Shown: positions 1 to 8,312 of the stretch, piece after piece
How positions within the stretch are numbered: position 1 is the stretch's first letter
Layout: each line of letters opens with the position of its first letter
Assembly (NCBI GenBank): GCA_002418865.1
Contig: DIEY01000068.1
Coordinates: 242-34,756, forward strand
Direction: 5' to 3'
Source of the DNA: Bacteroidales bacterium UBA5762
GTDB taxonomy: Bacteria > Bacteroidota > Bacteroidia > Bacteroidales > TTA-H9
Length of the DNA: 34,515 bases
Position numbers and translations under genes: made by a program
The notes under the pieces: generated by a model
Seen by the model: the letters and a program-made list of their open reading frames with translations, nothing else
The model's database searches: none
What the model was told of the DNA's origin: nothing

Positions 1-165
1 GATAGTCGCAGAGAATGGAGAATGGGGGGAATGGGGGATGGGAAATTTTACTGAACCCAATTATTTGGAATTAATTTGTCCTTATCGTATGCAGAGCCTG
101 CTGAAATATCGAAATTTTTTAGAGTCTGCGAAAAACGAATAGTTTATTAAAAATAGTTAGAGGTT
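1..165. other. Non-coding window edge with G-rich tract
   Basis: No gene is visible here. Bases about 11-46 carry closely spaced G runs (2, 6, 5 and 3 Gs) separated by short AAT/AT spacers. The downstream end of the minus-strand gene ending at 166 lies here, but no hairpin followed by a T run was found. Confidence 0.4.
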
Positions 166-945
166 TCAGAAGGGATAAGGCGAAGGTAAGAGTGAGCAGA
201 TACCATAAGAACCATGACCTGACTCTGTGGTAATACGCTGGTCGATACGCGGATCGCAACCTTTTTCTTTCACTTTATCTTCCTTGCATTCGCAACCATA
301 CTTTCCAAGAACCGGATTACAATCGTATTCGGGATTAACCACCGAACATATTACCTTCCCTTCTAATATATTATCCTTTACAGATAAAATCATTTTCTTG
401 CCTTTTTTCTTCAAAAAATAATAAACTTTAGCATCGGCCGAATCATATTTTCCATAGCCTACTAAGCACCACTGTCCATGAATTTTCTCGATTTTAATAC
501 TATCGACTTTGCTTTTTAGGGCGTAAACTTTAAATCCGCTTGTATCTTTGGGCTCGTTATTGGCTTTTAAGATGAGACCAAGTGTATCTTCACTAATAAG
601 TTCAGGATGATCATAAGATCCTTTATAATTCAAAATTTTGGTACCACCACCAATTATATGACTACTTTCATTAAAGCGTGCTTTGAGAAAAGTTTTCAAG
701 CTATCTAAAGGTTCCCAAAAAGGAAGCTGATATATTTTTGAGGGAGTTATTAAAACATGCTCATCCTTAGAAAAAAATTCAAGGTCTTCGATAATCAATT
801 GGATTAATTTCACAGAATCATAAATAATCTTATAGTTACTGCCTTGTTTTTCAGCAATAACAATAGGATTTTGTGAATGAAGAGATGGACTGAGGAATAA
901 TAAAATAAGCGAAGTAATATTGGGAATAAAAAAATTCTTTTTCAT
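166..945 (-). CDS. Secreted protein of unknown function, Cys-rich C-terminus
   Basis: I do not recognise this 259-residue protein. It starts with a clear signal peptide: MKKN, a hydrophobic stretch around residues 9-20, then a SLHSQ cleavage region near residue 25, so it is probably periplasmic or exported. The middle is polar and lysine-rich. The last 60 residues contain about six cysteines (ICSV, YDCN, YGCECK, KGCD, GICS), which could form disulfides or bind metal. No T9SS C-terminal domain is present. Its ATG overlaps by 4 bases the end of the upstream open frame at 942-1148, suggesting translational coupling with what was once, or still is, an upstream small membrane or lipoprotein gene. 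The start is well defined because the signal peptide begins at this ATG. Confidence 0.7.
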   Translation of the reverse strand: MKKNFFIPNITSLILLFLSPSLHSQNPIVIAEKQGSNYKIIYDSVKLIQLIIEDLEFFSKDEHVLITPSKIYQLPFWEPLDSLKTFLKARFNESSHIIGGGTKILNYKGSYDHPELISEDTLGLILKANNEPKDTSGFKVYALKSKVDSIKIEKIHGQWCLVGYGKYDSADAKVYYFLKKKGKKMILSVKDNILEGKVICSVVNPEYDCNPVLGKYGCECKEDKVKEKGCDPRIDQRITTESGHGSYGICSLLPSPYPF

Positions 946-1268
946 AATGTAAAATAATAAATTAAAAAAAATAATATAATAAATAATTTAAAAAACCAAT
1001 CAAAGTGTAGGGAATCCGTGTTATACTCTAAATTAATCGAATCATCATTGTATGTATTCATATATGTTTGATAGACATTTAAAATGCGGGATGAGTCAAT
1101 GGCTAAATGTGGTATTCCTACAGAATCAATATTAACAATGTTAATCATACATTTATCAGAGGTTTTAAGTTAATTTATTTGTTTATTTACTTGTTCTTTT
1201 GAACATGATGTACCTAAAATTATTATGATAGGTAATGCTAAAAATAAATTTATTTTTAAACTTTTCAT
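942..1268 (-). pseudogene. Small lipoprotein/membrane gene interrupted by in-frame TAA
   Basis: From an ATG at 1268 the minus strand encodes 32 residues with a textbook lipoprotein signal: MKSLKINLFLA, a hydrophobic core, then lipobox LGTSC with the cysteine at residue 22. A TAA at 1172-1170 then ends the frame. The same frame continues past the stop without another interruption for 75 codons, including an ATG at 1148, and ends at 942 in a hydrophobic segment (about residues 50-68 of the part starting at 1148). The simplest reading is a 108-codon lipoprotein gene broken by one nonsense change. Alternatives are a genuine 32-residue lipopeptide followed by a separate 68-residue protein, or a sequencing error. 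Function is unknown. Confidence 0.45.
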
Positions 1269-1710
1269 TTTTATTAGTTTTTTAAATTATTAGTTAAAAT
1301 TTGTTTATTAATTGTTTTTGGTAATAATTTGTTAATGTTAAAAAATCAAAAATTACCCAGTCTCTACCTCAATGATTTAGAGAATGAATAAATTCGTGAT
1401 TTTGCAGTGAGCATGGAGGGGATGATAGTTAAGTTATTGATATAAAATAAATTAACAAAAAATTCGGATAGCGGGAGCGTAGATGATGGTTTATCCAATG
1501 GGGAAGTTTCCTGTTTCGTAAGAGTTATACTTAATGCCTCTTTCAAGAAGAAAACCATCAATACAATTAAAACTGATAATATTATCGTTGACTCCAACAT
1601 TAGGTATAGATCATTATCTTCACAGCAAATGTAAAAAAGATTTTCAATGCATCGAAAATTTCGAAATTTTTTCAAGAAAATTCTTGCGAAATTTTTTCGA
1701 ATTCCTCGTT
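1269..1710. other. Gene-free AT-rich stretch with palindromes
   Basis: The open frames here (1364-1714 minus, 1534-1812 plus) show no domain, plausible start context or protein-like composition, and I do not call them genes. Bases 1655-1670 are a perfect 16-bp palindrome (AAAATTTCGAAATTTT). Right after it are the inverted repeat CAAGAA-AA-TTCTTG and a second copy of CGAAATTTTTT at 1687-1697; the first is at 1662-1672. I see no further features. Confidence 0.35.
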
Positions 1711-2011
1711 TCACATAATCTTTACCCGCTGCAAATTATCTTTAATGGCTGTGCCAGTGGCATAATGCTTTCCATAACCTCTACTGAAAATAAATCATTG
1801 ATTCTACCCTGAATTTAGGTTTTTATATTAATTTGTACCCGACCGCACTTTCATTGGATAGGGAATTCATTTCTATCACTATCGAGTCCTTAAGAGGAAT
1901 ATAATAATCGATGAAGTTTTCGTTGTACCAAATCATCGAAGAACAATCTGTTGATTTGTCCTGTAGGTATAAAATAGTGAAACATAAAGGGTGAGAAAAC
2001 AGAATTATGAG
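1711..2011 (-). pseudogene. Degraded gene remnant downstream of dapB
   Basis: The minus strand from 2011 to 1823 reads, without a usable ATG at its head, a protein-like sequence including MIWYNENFIDYYIPLKDS, then TAA at 1825-1823. The frame continues as KPKFRVESMIYF. If one T is removed from the T run near 1785-1790, it joins the neighbouring frame SRGYGKHYATGTAIKDN and ends at TGA 1713-1711. One nonsense codon plus one homopolymer indel thus reconcile three open pieces into one coding stretch, which is typical of a decaying gene. The N-terminus is missing; the frame begins just after a TAG only 23 bases past the end of dapB. I do not recognise the family. Confidence 0.35.
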
Positions 2012-2036
2012 CTATAGGGACGAGGTTTGATGTAGT

Positions 2037-2765
2037 TTAATGTTTTGCGAGGAGGTCATTCATATTGAAGATGCCTTTGCGACCTAAAAGCCATTGTGCG
2101 GCTAAGATGGCTCCTGTAGCAAATCCACTGCGATCGAATGCTTCGTGGGTTAGAACTATCTTATCGCCTTTGGAGCGAAATTCCAACGTGTGAATACCCG
2201 TAATATCATCTTCACGTATAGAAGTAATGGGAATTTGATGAGGTAGGACTTGCTTACCTTCTTCGCACATAGTCCATTCATTTTTTTGTGGCAAGTTTTT
2301 GATTAATTTTTCAGCCAATGCAATGGCTGTTCCGCTTGGGGCATCTAGTTTCCGTGTATGATGGATTTCAATAATCGAAGGGTTGTATTGAGGATAATCC
2401 TTCAGTATACCTGCCAAAATCTCACTTATATTCATGAAAATGTTGACTCCCAGATTGAAGTTAGGTGCATAAAACAAGGCTCCTTGCTTTTGTTCGACAT
2501 AATGGCCTATGAACGATAATTGGTCGTACCATCCAGTCGTTCCGCAAACTATGGGTTTATGATGATCGATGGTGCGAATGATATTTCGTGGCGCTTCGGC
2601 AGGAAGACTGAAGTCGATAACCACATCGCACTCTTGTAAAAGTTCTGTTTTATCGTCCCAATCTTGATCATTGTCATAAACTCCAATGATTTGGTGGCCT
2701 GATGCTATAGCAGCTTTTTCTACTTCTTTTCCCATGCGGCCATAACCTGAAAGCAGAATTTTCAT
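2037..2765 (-). CDS. dapB: 4-hydroxy-tetrahydrodipicolinate reductase DapB
   Basis: DapB reduces 4-hydroxy-tetrahydrodipicolinate with NAD(P)H to tetrahydrodipicolinate in the cytoplasm, a step of the lysine and meso-diaminopimelate pathway. The 242-residue protein has the N-terminal Rossmann motif SGYGRMGKEV (residues 6-15), VCGTTGW (73-79), and the signature EIHHTRKLDAPSGTA (133-147) with the usual catalytic histidine pair and lysine. The C-terminal segment THEAFDRSGFATGA is the conserved tetramer/dimer region. The length is typical for the shorter Bacteroidota version. It is the last gene of a minus-strand run, 12 bases after the DUF4301 gene. No other lysine genes are nearby, so the operon is functionally mixed. 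Confidence 0.96.
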   Translation of the reverse strand: MKILLSGYGRMGKEVEKAAIASGHQIIGVYDNDQDWDDKTELLQECDVVIDFSLPAEAPRNIIRTIDHHKPIVCGTTGWYDQLSFIGHYVEQKQGALFYAPNFNLGVNIFMNISEILAGILKDYPQYNPSIIEIHHTRKLDAPSGTAIALAEKLIKNLPQKNEWTMCEEGKQVLPHQIPITSIREDDITGIHTLEFRSKGDKIVLTHEAFDRSGFATGAILAAQWLLGRKGIFNMNDLLAKH

Positions 2766-2777
2766 GTTTTATGCAGA

Positions 2778-4325
2778 TTATTGATGTTCAGGACGTAGAA
2801 GATCATTAATAGTTTTCACTGGATTGAAGGTAATGAGGGGAGTTTCGACGAAAACGGTAAGCCATTTTGCCATGGCTCCATTCCATAATCCCGGATGCTC
2901 CAAGGCTTTTAAGTCGCGGCCATCTTTCGATTTGATAGAGATAAAACCCGTGGAAGAATCGACATAATCAGGCAAATGAAATCGGCGACCTTTATAGTCG
3001 GTAAGGCTGCAAACCAGATCGACAGGATTGAAATGAGTAGATTGGTCCATGATGGCTTTTTGCTGAGGGTCTTTTAAATTAATTTGTGAAGATTCAACAA
3101 TCTGTAAACTAATCTCTCCCCACTGATTCTTCACCAAAAAAGGTCCTCCACCGGGTTCTCCTATATTTTTTACCATACCGCAAACTCTTACTGGGCGATT
3201 GAGCCTGTCCTTCCACCACATCGCTTTCGCCTCACTGGACATGTTTTTGTATTCATCGGGTAAATAAATAAATAGGGTTTCAGAAGCAAATTCTTCAATC
3301 TCATGCAAAAACTCCTCATCAACCCTCTTTTGTTCAATATGTATCAGAAAATCAGCGACTCGATTACGTATCTTGAGTAAAAGGCCACCTAAGACTTTTT
3401 TATACTTGGTGGTCTCACTTCTAAGCCTGTCGCCAATAATGTTGTCGATATTCTTAATGAAAACGATTTCACCTTTCAGTTCGTTCAGGTTTTCAATCAA
3501 AGCTCCATGACCGCCTGGTCTGAAAAGTAAACTCCCATCTTTATTTCGAAATGGCTGATTGTTCAAATCGACGGCAATAGTATCAGTTGATGGCTTTTGT
3601 ATGGAATATTCTACACGATATTTTACATTTAATTTTTTTTCATAAAAAGGAGCTTTTTTGCTAATTAGTTCTTCAAACTTTTCTTTATGTTCGGGCGATA
3701 CCGTAAAATGTATTCTAACTTCTCCATTACTTTTCTTTGCGTGTTGGGCTCCTTCTACTAAATGTTCTTCTATACTCGTACGTGGACCTTCGGGATATTT
3801 GTGAAAAAGAATGAGGCCTTTTGGAAGATTCCCATAATTGAGTCCCCAAGGTTCGAGAACACAGGAAATGAGTAAGTTGTAATCTTTCTTTTCTAAAACT
3901 TCATCAATAGAACTGTTCTTTTGCTGAAGAATATTTTCTAACTGGTCTGAAAACGCAAAATCTCGGATACGATGAATAAAAGTATAAACCGATTGCAGGC
4001 TTTTATCACTTTCTAATTTTGCAAGTGCAGCATCTGAGCCATCAAATTGTTCTCTGAATTCATAAAGATGTTTAAACATACGCGAAGCTGCCCCAGAAGC
4101 AGGTACAAACTTAAGGATATCTAATCCATAGCAATACTTTTCATAATAATTTTCAAGTTCGGAAATCTGCTTATCATCGAACCTAAGAATTCCATCTCCA
4201 ACAGTTGCAGGCCTTACCAATTCAGCCCAGGGAAACCCTTCCTTAAAATATTGAATCTGTCTTTCGACGGTTTCTTTGCTTATACCTTTGGAGGCAAGTT
4301 GTTGTAAATCATTGGGTGTAAACAT
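2778..4325 (-). CDS. DUF4301 family protein, nucleotidyltransferase-like
   Basis: This 515-residue cytoplasmic protein has no signal peptide and matches what I know of the Bacteroidota family DUF4301, whose function is not established. Residues 73-85 (FVPASGAASRMFK) resemble the glycine-rich nucleotide loop of sugar nucleotidyltransferases. Residues 168-175 (PKGLILFH) follow with a lysine in a suggestive place. Residues 268-280 (FRPGGHGALIENL) resemble the PxGHGD loop, and residues 288-295 (VFIKNIDN) the NxDN strand, of UDP-sugar pyrophosphorylases. I infer a GT-A type nucleotidyltransferase fold; substrate unknown. It lies between an SDR gene (14-base gap) and dapB (12-base gap) behind a GH31 glucosidase gene, so a carbohydrate-related role is possible but unproven. 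Confidence 0.8.
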   Translation of the reverse strand: MFTPNDLQQLASKGISKETVERQIQYFKEGFPWAELVRPATVGDGILRFDDKQISELENYYEKYCYGLDILKFVPASGAASRMFKHLYEFREQFDGSDAALAKLESDKSLQSVYTFIHRIRDFAFSDQLENILQQKNSSIDEVLEKKDYNLLISCVLEPWGLNYGNLPKGLILFHKYPEGPRTSIEEHLVEGAQHAKKSNGEVRIHFTVSPEHKEKFEELISKKAPFYEKKLNVKYRVEYSIQKPSTDTIAVDLNNQPFRNKDGSLLFRPGGHGALIENLNELKGEIVFIKNIDNIIGDRLRSETTKYKKVLGGLLLKIRNRVADFLIHIEQKRVDEEFLHEIEEFASETLFIYLPDEYKNMSSEAKAMWWKDRLNRPVRVCGMVKNIGEPGGGPFLVKNQWGEISLQIVESSQINLKDPQQKAIMDQSTHFNPVDLVCSLTDYKGRRFHLPDYVDSSTGFISIKSKDGRDLKALEHPGLWNGAMAKWLTVFVETPLITFNPVKTINDLLRPEHQ

Positions 4326-4339
4326 CGTTCGAATAGTTT

Positions 4340-5086
4340 TTAGATTTTTTGTTGTGTAGGCATGACAAGAATTTCGTTTACATTGACATGAGGAGGCTGT
4401 GTAAGTGCATATACGACAGCAGCGGCGATATCACTGGGTTGCAAAGGTGCAATAGGAGTATTGTTTCCGCTGCTGGCTTTGATGTCGGGATCTTTGATTG
4501 TATTGGAAAGATTAGTAGCCGTAATCCCAGGTTCTATCAGCGTCATTCGGATATTTTCGGTCGAAGTAATTTCCTGCCTAAATCCTTCCGAGAAGGCATT
4601 GACGGCAAATTTTGTAGCACAGTAAACTGCACCTCCATCGAATAACCAACGACCTGCAGTGGACGAAATGTTGACAATGTGTCCATAACCCTGAGAACGC
4701 ATATACGGTAAAACGGCTGCCGTTCCAAACAATACTCCCTTTAGATTCACGTCAATCATTTCTTCCCACTCGTCTATCCGTAAATTTCTGATAAATGATA
4801 AAGGCATAATCCCTGCATTGTTAATGAGAATATCTATTTTTTGCCAGTTTTCAATGACTTTACTGACAAATCCAGCCCAATCGTCTTTATTGCTGACATT
4901 CATTGGATAAACAATGGCCTCGCTGCCAATCTTTTGAATTTCCATTTGCACTTCATGCAGAAGTTCTGGCCCTCGAGCTGCAAGTGCCACTCTTGCTCCT
5001 TCTTTAGCCAATTCAATGGCAGTGGCTTTGCCAATACCCGACGATGCTCCTGTAATTAAGGCCACCTTTGAACCGAGTCTCATCAT
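4340..5086 (-). CDS. Short-chain dehydrogenase/reductase (SDR), YdfG-like
   Basis: This is a classical NAD(P)-dependent oxidoreductase of 248 residues acting in the cytoplasm. It has TGASSGIG (residues 12-19) for the cofactor, NNAG (89-92), a serine in NISSTAG (about 141-142), and YCATK with Tyr155 and Lys159 as the catalytic pair. After the first strand it carries AARG, compatible with NADP preference. The substrate cannot be read from sequence; relatives of this type often reduce 3-hydroxy acids or sugars. The start is MM at 5086/5083, only 4 bases after the stop of the GH31 gene, so the two are almost certainly cotranscribed and perhaps translationally coupled. Confidence 0.9.
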   Translation of the reverse strand: MMRLGSKVALITGASSGIGKATAIELAKEGARVALAARGPELLHEVQMEIQKIGSEAIVYPMNVSNKDDWAGFVSKVIENWQKIDILINNAGIMPLSFIRNLRIDEWEEMIDVNLKGVLFGTAAVLPYMRSQGYGHIVNISSTAGRWLFDGGAVYCATKFAVNAFSEGFRQEITSTENIRMTLIEPGITATNLSNTIKDPDIKASSGNNTPIAPLQPSDIAAAVVYALTQPPHVNVNEILVMPTQQKI

Positions 5087-5090
5087 TTGA

Positions 5091-7499
5091 TTATAGTTTT
5101 ATTTTGATTTCGTTTTCGTCGAAAGCAAGTGTAATGCATGGGTTTTCAATAGTGTATCCAAATCCTTGGGGTAGTACCGAAATTTTCTGATAATTAACCT
5201 TATTTTGAATGCTGGAGTCGAGTTTTTCAAATCCGTGCAAAACAATTTTTAGTTGATGAAAATGCGAAGCCAATGCGCCTTCCTTTGCCGAAAGGGTCAA
5301 CTCTCTGGTATCTCCATTAAAACTTAAAGTGCGTTTGTAAAATTCTCCGTTTTTATAATTGTATGTTAATCCATCGTCTTCATAATAAACAAATTCATGA
5401 AGGCCTTTTCCGTAATAAAGATGGATTTCAAGTGTATCTCCGGGATCCTCTGCTGTATGCTGACGCACCGGATGTACGGGAATTATAGAGCCTGCTTTTA
5501 CGAATACAGGTAGCCGTGCCAAAGGAGACTCTATAATGGTTTCATTATTACCGCTCATAAGTTCATCATTATAAATATTGAACCAATTGCCTTGAGGCAG
5601 AAATACTTTTACATACTCATCTGTACTTTTACATGGAGCTACCAGTAGAGAAGGTCCGAGTGTATATTGATTTTGGTATGAAGTATAGAAAGAACGAGGA
5701 TCTTGTGCATATTCTATGGCCAGTGCTCTTTGAACTGGTATACCGGTTTGGGATGCTTCATAGAACAGGCTATACAGATAGGGCAAGAGTCGGTAGCGCA
5801 GGTTGATGTAATTTCTGGCGATGTCTTCTACATCTTCGCCATAGCTCCAAGGTTCTGAAGATTTGGTGTTGTAAGCACTATGAGTTCTGCAAAAAGGGGA
5901 TAGGGCTCCTAAGCTGATCCATCTCGCATAAAGTGCTGGGGTAGCATCGCCTCCAAACCCTCCAATATCGTAACCCGTAAAGGCAACTCCCGATAATCCA
6001 ATGCTGTTTACTAATCTGATCCCAAGTAACATGTGATTGTCGTTGGCTTGATTATCACCTGTCCAGATGGAAGTATAGCGTTGCATCCCGGCATAACCAG
6101 AGCGAGTGAGTATGAAAGGTCTGTTCCCATGCATCAACTCTTTGGTTCCTTCATAAGTACTGCGTGCCATTAGCATTCCATAAATGTTTTTCGCCTGACG
6201 ATAGGTAGCCTTATGGCCTTCCCAGTCAAAATGAATAAAGGTTGGGGTAGCTGAGCCCCAAGTGGCAATTTCATTCATGTCGTTCCAAAAACCATCTATA
6301 CCCAATTCTACAAGGCTTGCAAATTGTTTTCCCCACCACTGACGAGCGGCAGGTTTAGTATAATCTGTAAAATGACACCATCCCGGCCATACTTGTCCTT
6401 GATATGGTTCACCATCTGGATACTTGATGAACATGTCCTGTTTCAAACCATCTTCATAAGCAGCATATCCTTTTTCAACCTTAATCCCTGGATCTATAAT
6501 TACTGTGGTGTGAAAACCCATCTTTTTCAAATTGCTAACCAACTGATCTGGATGAGGAAAGCGCTGAGGATGCCATGTAAATATTTTGTAAGCATCCATA
6601 TAGTGAATATCGAGATAGATATTGTCGGCAGGAATTTTTTTATCACGAAACGTAGCTGCAATTCCCAATACTTCGCTATCGGGATAATAACTCCAACGGC
6701 ATTGTTGATTGCCGAGAGCCCACATAGGTGGAAGTTCCATACGGCCTGTAAGCCAGGTATAGTTTTTTATGATCTCTGCTACATTTTCTCCATGAATGAA
6801 ATAGTAGTCCATTTCTCCATCATCGGCCCCAAATGAGGAAAACCTTTCTTGAGAAGCCCCAAAATTAAAATAGGATTTATAAGTGTTATCGAAGAAAATG
6901 CCATAAGTTAAGCCTGAATGTAAACCTATATAAAACGGAATAGTAGAATATAAAGGATCGGAATATTCATCGTAACGGGGATTATCGGTATTCCAATGCC
7001 AGTAAGCATTTCCGCGGCGGTCGAAGTTTCCTGCTTTTTCGCCTAAACCTATGAAATGTTCATCAGCTTGCAGAATTTTACAAGTGGTTACCTCTGTACC
7101 ATTCCAGTTTGTTCCTAATGCAGGATCATCTTCATTGATGATTCGCCCATCTAAGGTTAAGAAAGTGAATCTTACGGGATTCTTGCTGATTTTTAAAACA
7201 GTAGTTGAAGTCTTCAGAAAAATGTTTTCAGCATCTTCCTGACGCGTATAATTCACAATCTCAGGCCGAGCAATTACGGCATAGGCAACATCGGGGCCGA
7301 ATTGATCCTTTACGATCCGAATTCTAAAAATATTATCGCTGAATGGAGTTATTCTAACTTGACCATTGGTTGTGGATAATTCTATAGAATTGGAGGTGTA
7401 GTTTATCCTTTTGAGTTTTCCCAATGTACTGAATTGCTGAGCATTGACGAATGAGGCAAGCATTGTGAGCATCATAAAAAAGGTGTACTTCTTTAACAT
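5091..7499 (-). CDS. Exported GH31 alpha-glucosidase-type glycosidase
   Basis: This family 31 glycoside hydrolase of 802 residues most likely cleaves alpha-glucosides. From the ATG at 7499 it begins MLKKYTFFMMLTMLASF..NAQQ, a signal peptide cut near residue 21, so it acts in the periplasm or at the surface. The nucleophile motif DGFWNDMNE gives Asp407 and the acid/base motif SIWTGDNQAN gives Asp482 in this numbering. The N-terminal beta-sandwich and C-terminal beta domains of GH31 are both present. An ATG 27 bases upstream (7526) is open in frame but places nine polar residues before the signal peptide and falls inside a -7 promoter box, so I reject it. The gene leads the run GH31-SDR-DUF4301-dapB. 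Confidence 0.93.
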   Translation of the reverse strand: MLKKYTFFMMLTMLASFVNAQQFSTLGKLKRINYTSNSIELSTTNGQVRITPFSDNIFRIRIVKDQFGPDVAYAVIARPEIVNYTRQEDAENIFLKTSTTVLKISKNPVRFTFLTLDGRIINEDDPALGTNWNGTEVTTCKILQADEHFIGLGEKAGNFDRRGNAYWHWNTDNPRYDEYSDPLYSTIPFYIGLHSGLTYGIFFDNTYKSYFNFGASQERFSSFGADDGEMDYYFIHGENVAEIIKNYTWLTGRMELPPMWALGNQQCRWSYYPDSEVLGIAATFRDKKIPADNIYLDIHYMDAYKIFTWHPQRFPHPDQLVSNLKKMGFHTTVIIDPGIKVEKGYAAYEDGLKQDMFIKYPDGEPYQGQVWPGWCHFTDYTKPAARQWWGKQFASLVELGIDGFWNDMNEIATWGSATPTFIHFDWEGHKATYRQAKNIYGMLMARSTYEGTKELMHGNRPFILTRSGYAGMQRYTSIWTGDNQANDNHMLLGIRLVNSIGLSGVAFTGYDIGGFGGDATPALYARWISLGALSPFCRTHSAYNTKSSEPWSYGEDVEDIARNYINLRYRLLPYLYSLFYEASQTGIPVQRALAIEYAQDPRSFYTSYQNQYTLGPSLLVAPCKSTDEYVKVFLPQGNWFNIYNDELMSGNNETIIESPLARLPVFVKAGSIIPVHPVRQHTAEDPGDTLEIHLYYGKGLHEFVYYEDDGLTYNYKNGEFYKRTLSFNGDTRELTLSAKEGALASHFHQLKIVLHGFEKLDSSIQNKVNYQKISVLPQGFGYTIENPCITLAFDENEIKIKL

Positions 7500-7523
7500 G
7501 ACATATTTATTTTCATAACAGGA

Positions 7524-7531
7524 CAAACTTA
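7524..7531 (-). promoter_or_regulatory. Putative -7 box of the GH31-dapB operon
   Basis: The minus strand reads TAAGTTTG, matching the Bacteroidota -7 consensus TAnnTTTG, 25 bases before the chosen ATG at 7499. No TTG lies at the expected 19-21 base distance upstream, so this is a half-supported promoter. Its position argues against the in-frame ATG at 7526. Confidence 0.45.
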
Positions 7532-8312
7532 TAAATTTTTTCTACACAGGAGAAAATTTCGATGAATAACTTTAAAAAAAGTAGCTGGTTATGCTGAAGA
7601 AGGATATACCCCTAATTTTTAGACAATCCAATGACATACAAAAATCAATCAATTTTAACTGGCTAATTTCAAATTCATTTGTTATTATTATACCAATTCA
7701 GCCATTTGGCCTTATTTCACTTGCCTCATCATCTTTGCCTACTTTGTGGTATGAATATTGATTTCTTGAATTTTTACTCTTCCTCTTAACAAAAATCAGA
7801 TTTTCATTGTTTAATAAAGCATTCTTCCTTTATTAAAATAAATTACTTTTGCAATGGGTTTGCTTTTAATGATAAAACTACTTTAAAAGTTACGCTTAAC
7901 TTTATCAAACGATGGCTTATTATCATGAAATAGCAGATAAACTAATAAACTTAACTCTTTTCGGTTTTTCAGAGCAAATGTTTTTAAAATTTATGTTTCC
8001 AGCAAAATGTAACTACTGTTAAGTTATGCATTATTTATCGCACTGAAATGATTTTTTTGTATTTTAAAAAATCAATTAAAGCATTCATCTATTTATTTTA
8101 TGCTAATGACCAAAATCTAAGAAAAAGACAAATCACATTAAATTACATCAGGCAGATGTTAAAGGAAAAAGTTATGAAAGACTGGTTTTCTTGTTTGCAG
8201 TAGGAGACGCATATTGACATAAAAATGACCACTTGGTTATAAAAGATATGCAGGTGAAAGGATGATTATTAAAAAATGTCAAAAACAGTAAAAAGAACTA
8301 AAGTGAATACTG
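7532..8312. other. 0.8 kb gene-free AT-rich intergenic region
   Basis: This separates the divergent GH31 operon and TPR gene. Two plus-strand promoter-like sites are visible: TTG at 7706-7708 spaced 21 bases from CATCTTTG (7730-7737, one mismatch), and TACTTTTG at 7844-7851 with no proper -33 partner. A 36-codon frame at 7912-8022 follows the latter but looks non-protein-like (ends CNYC). If either promoter serves the TPR gene, its 5' leader would be about 450-570 bases. I see no hairpin-plus-T-run terminator. Confidence 0.4.

Noticed and set aside
1364..1812. Open frames of 116 (minus) and 92 (plus) codons
   Set aside because: They overlap each other, contain no recognisable domain, and the minus frame overlaps the end of the gene remnant.
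6324..6836. 170-codon plus-strand open frame
   Set aside because: It lies antisense inside the clearly coding GH31 gene and has no domain of its own.
7912..8022. 36-codon plus-strand frame after a TACTTTTG box
   Set aside because: No RBS, no -33 element and no protein family features; probably chance.
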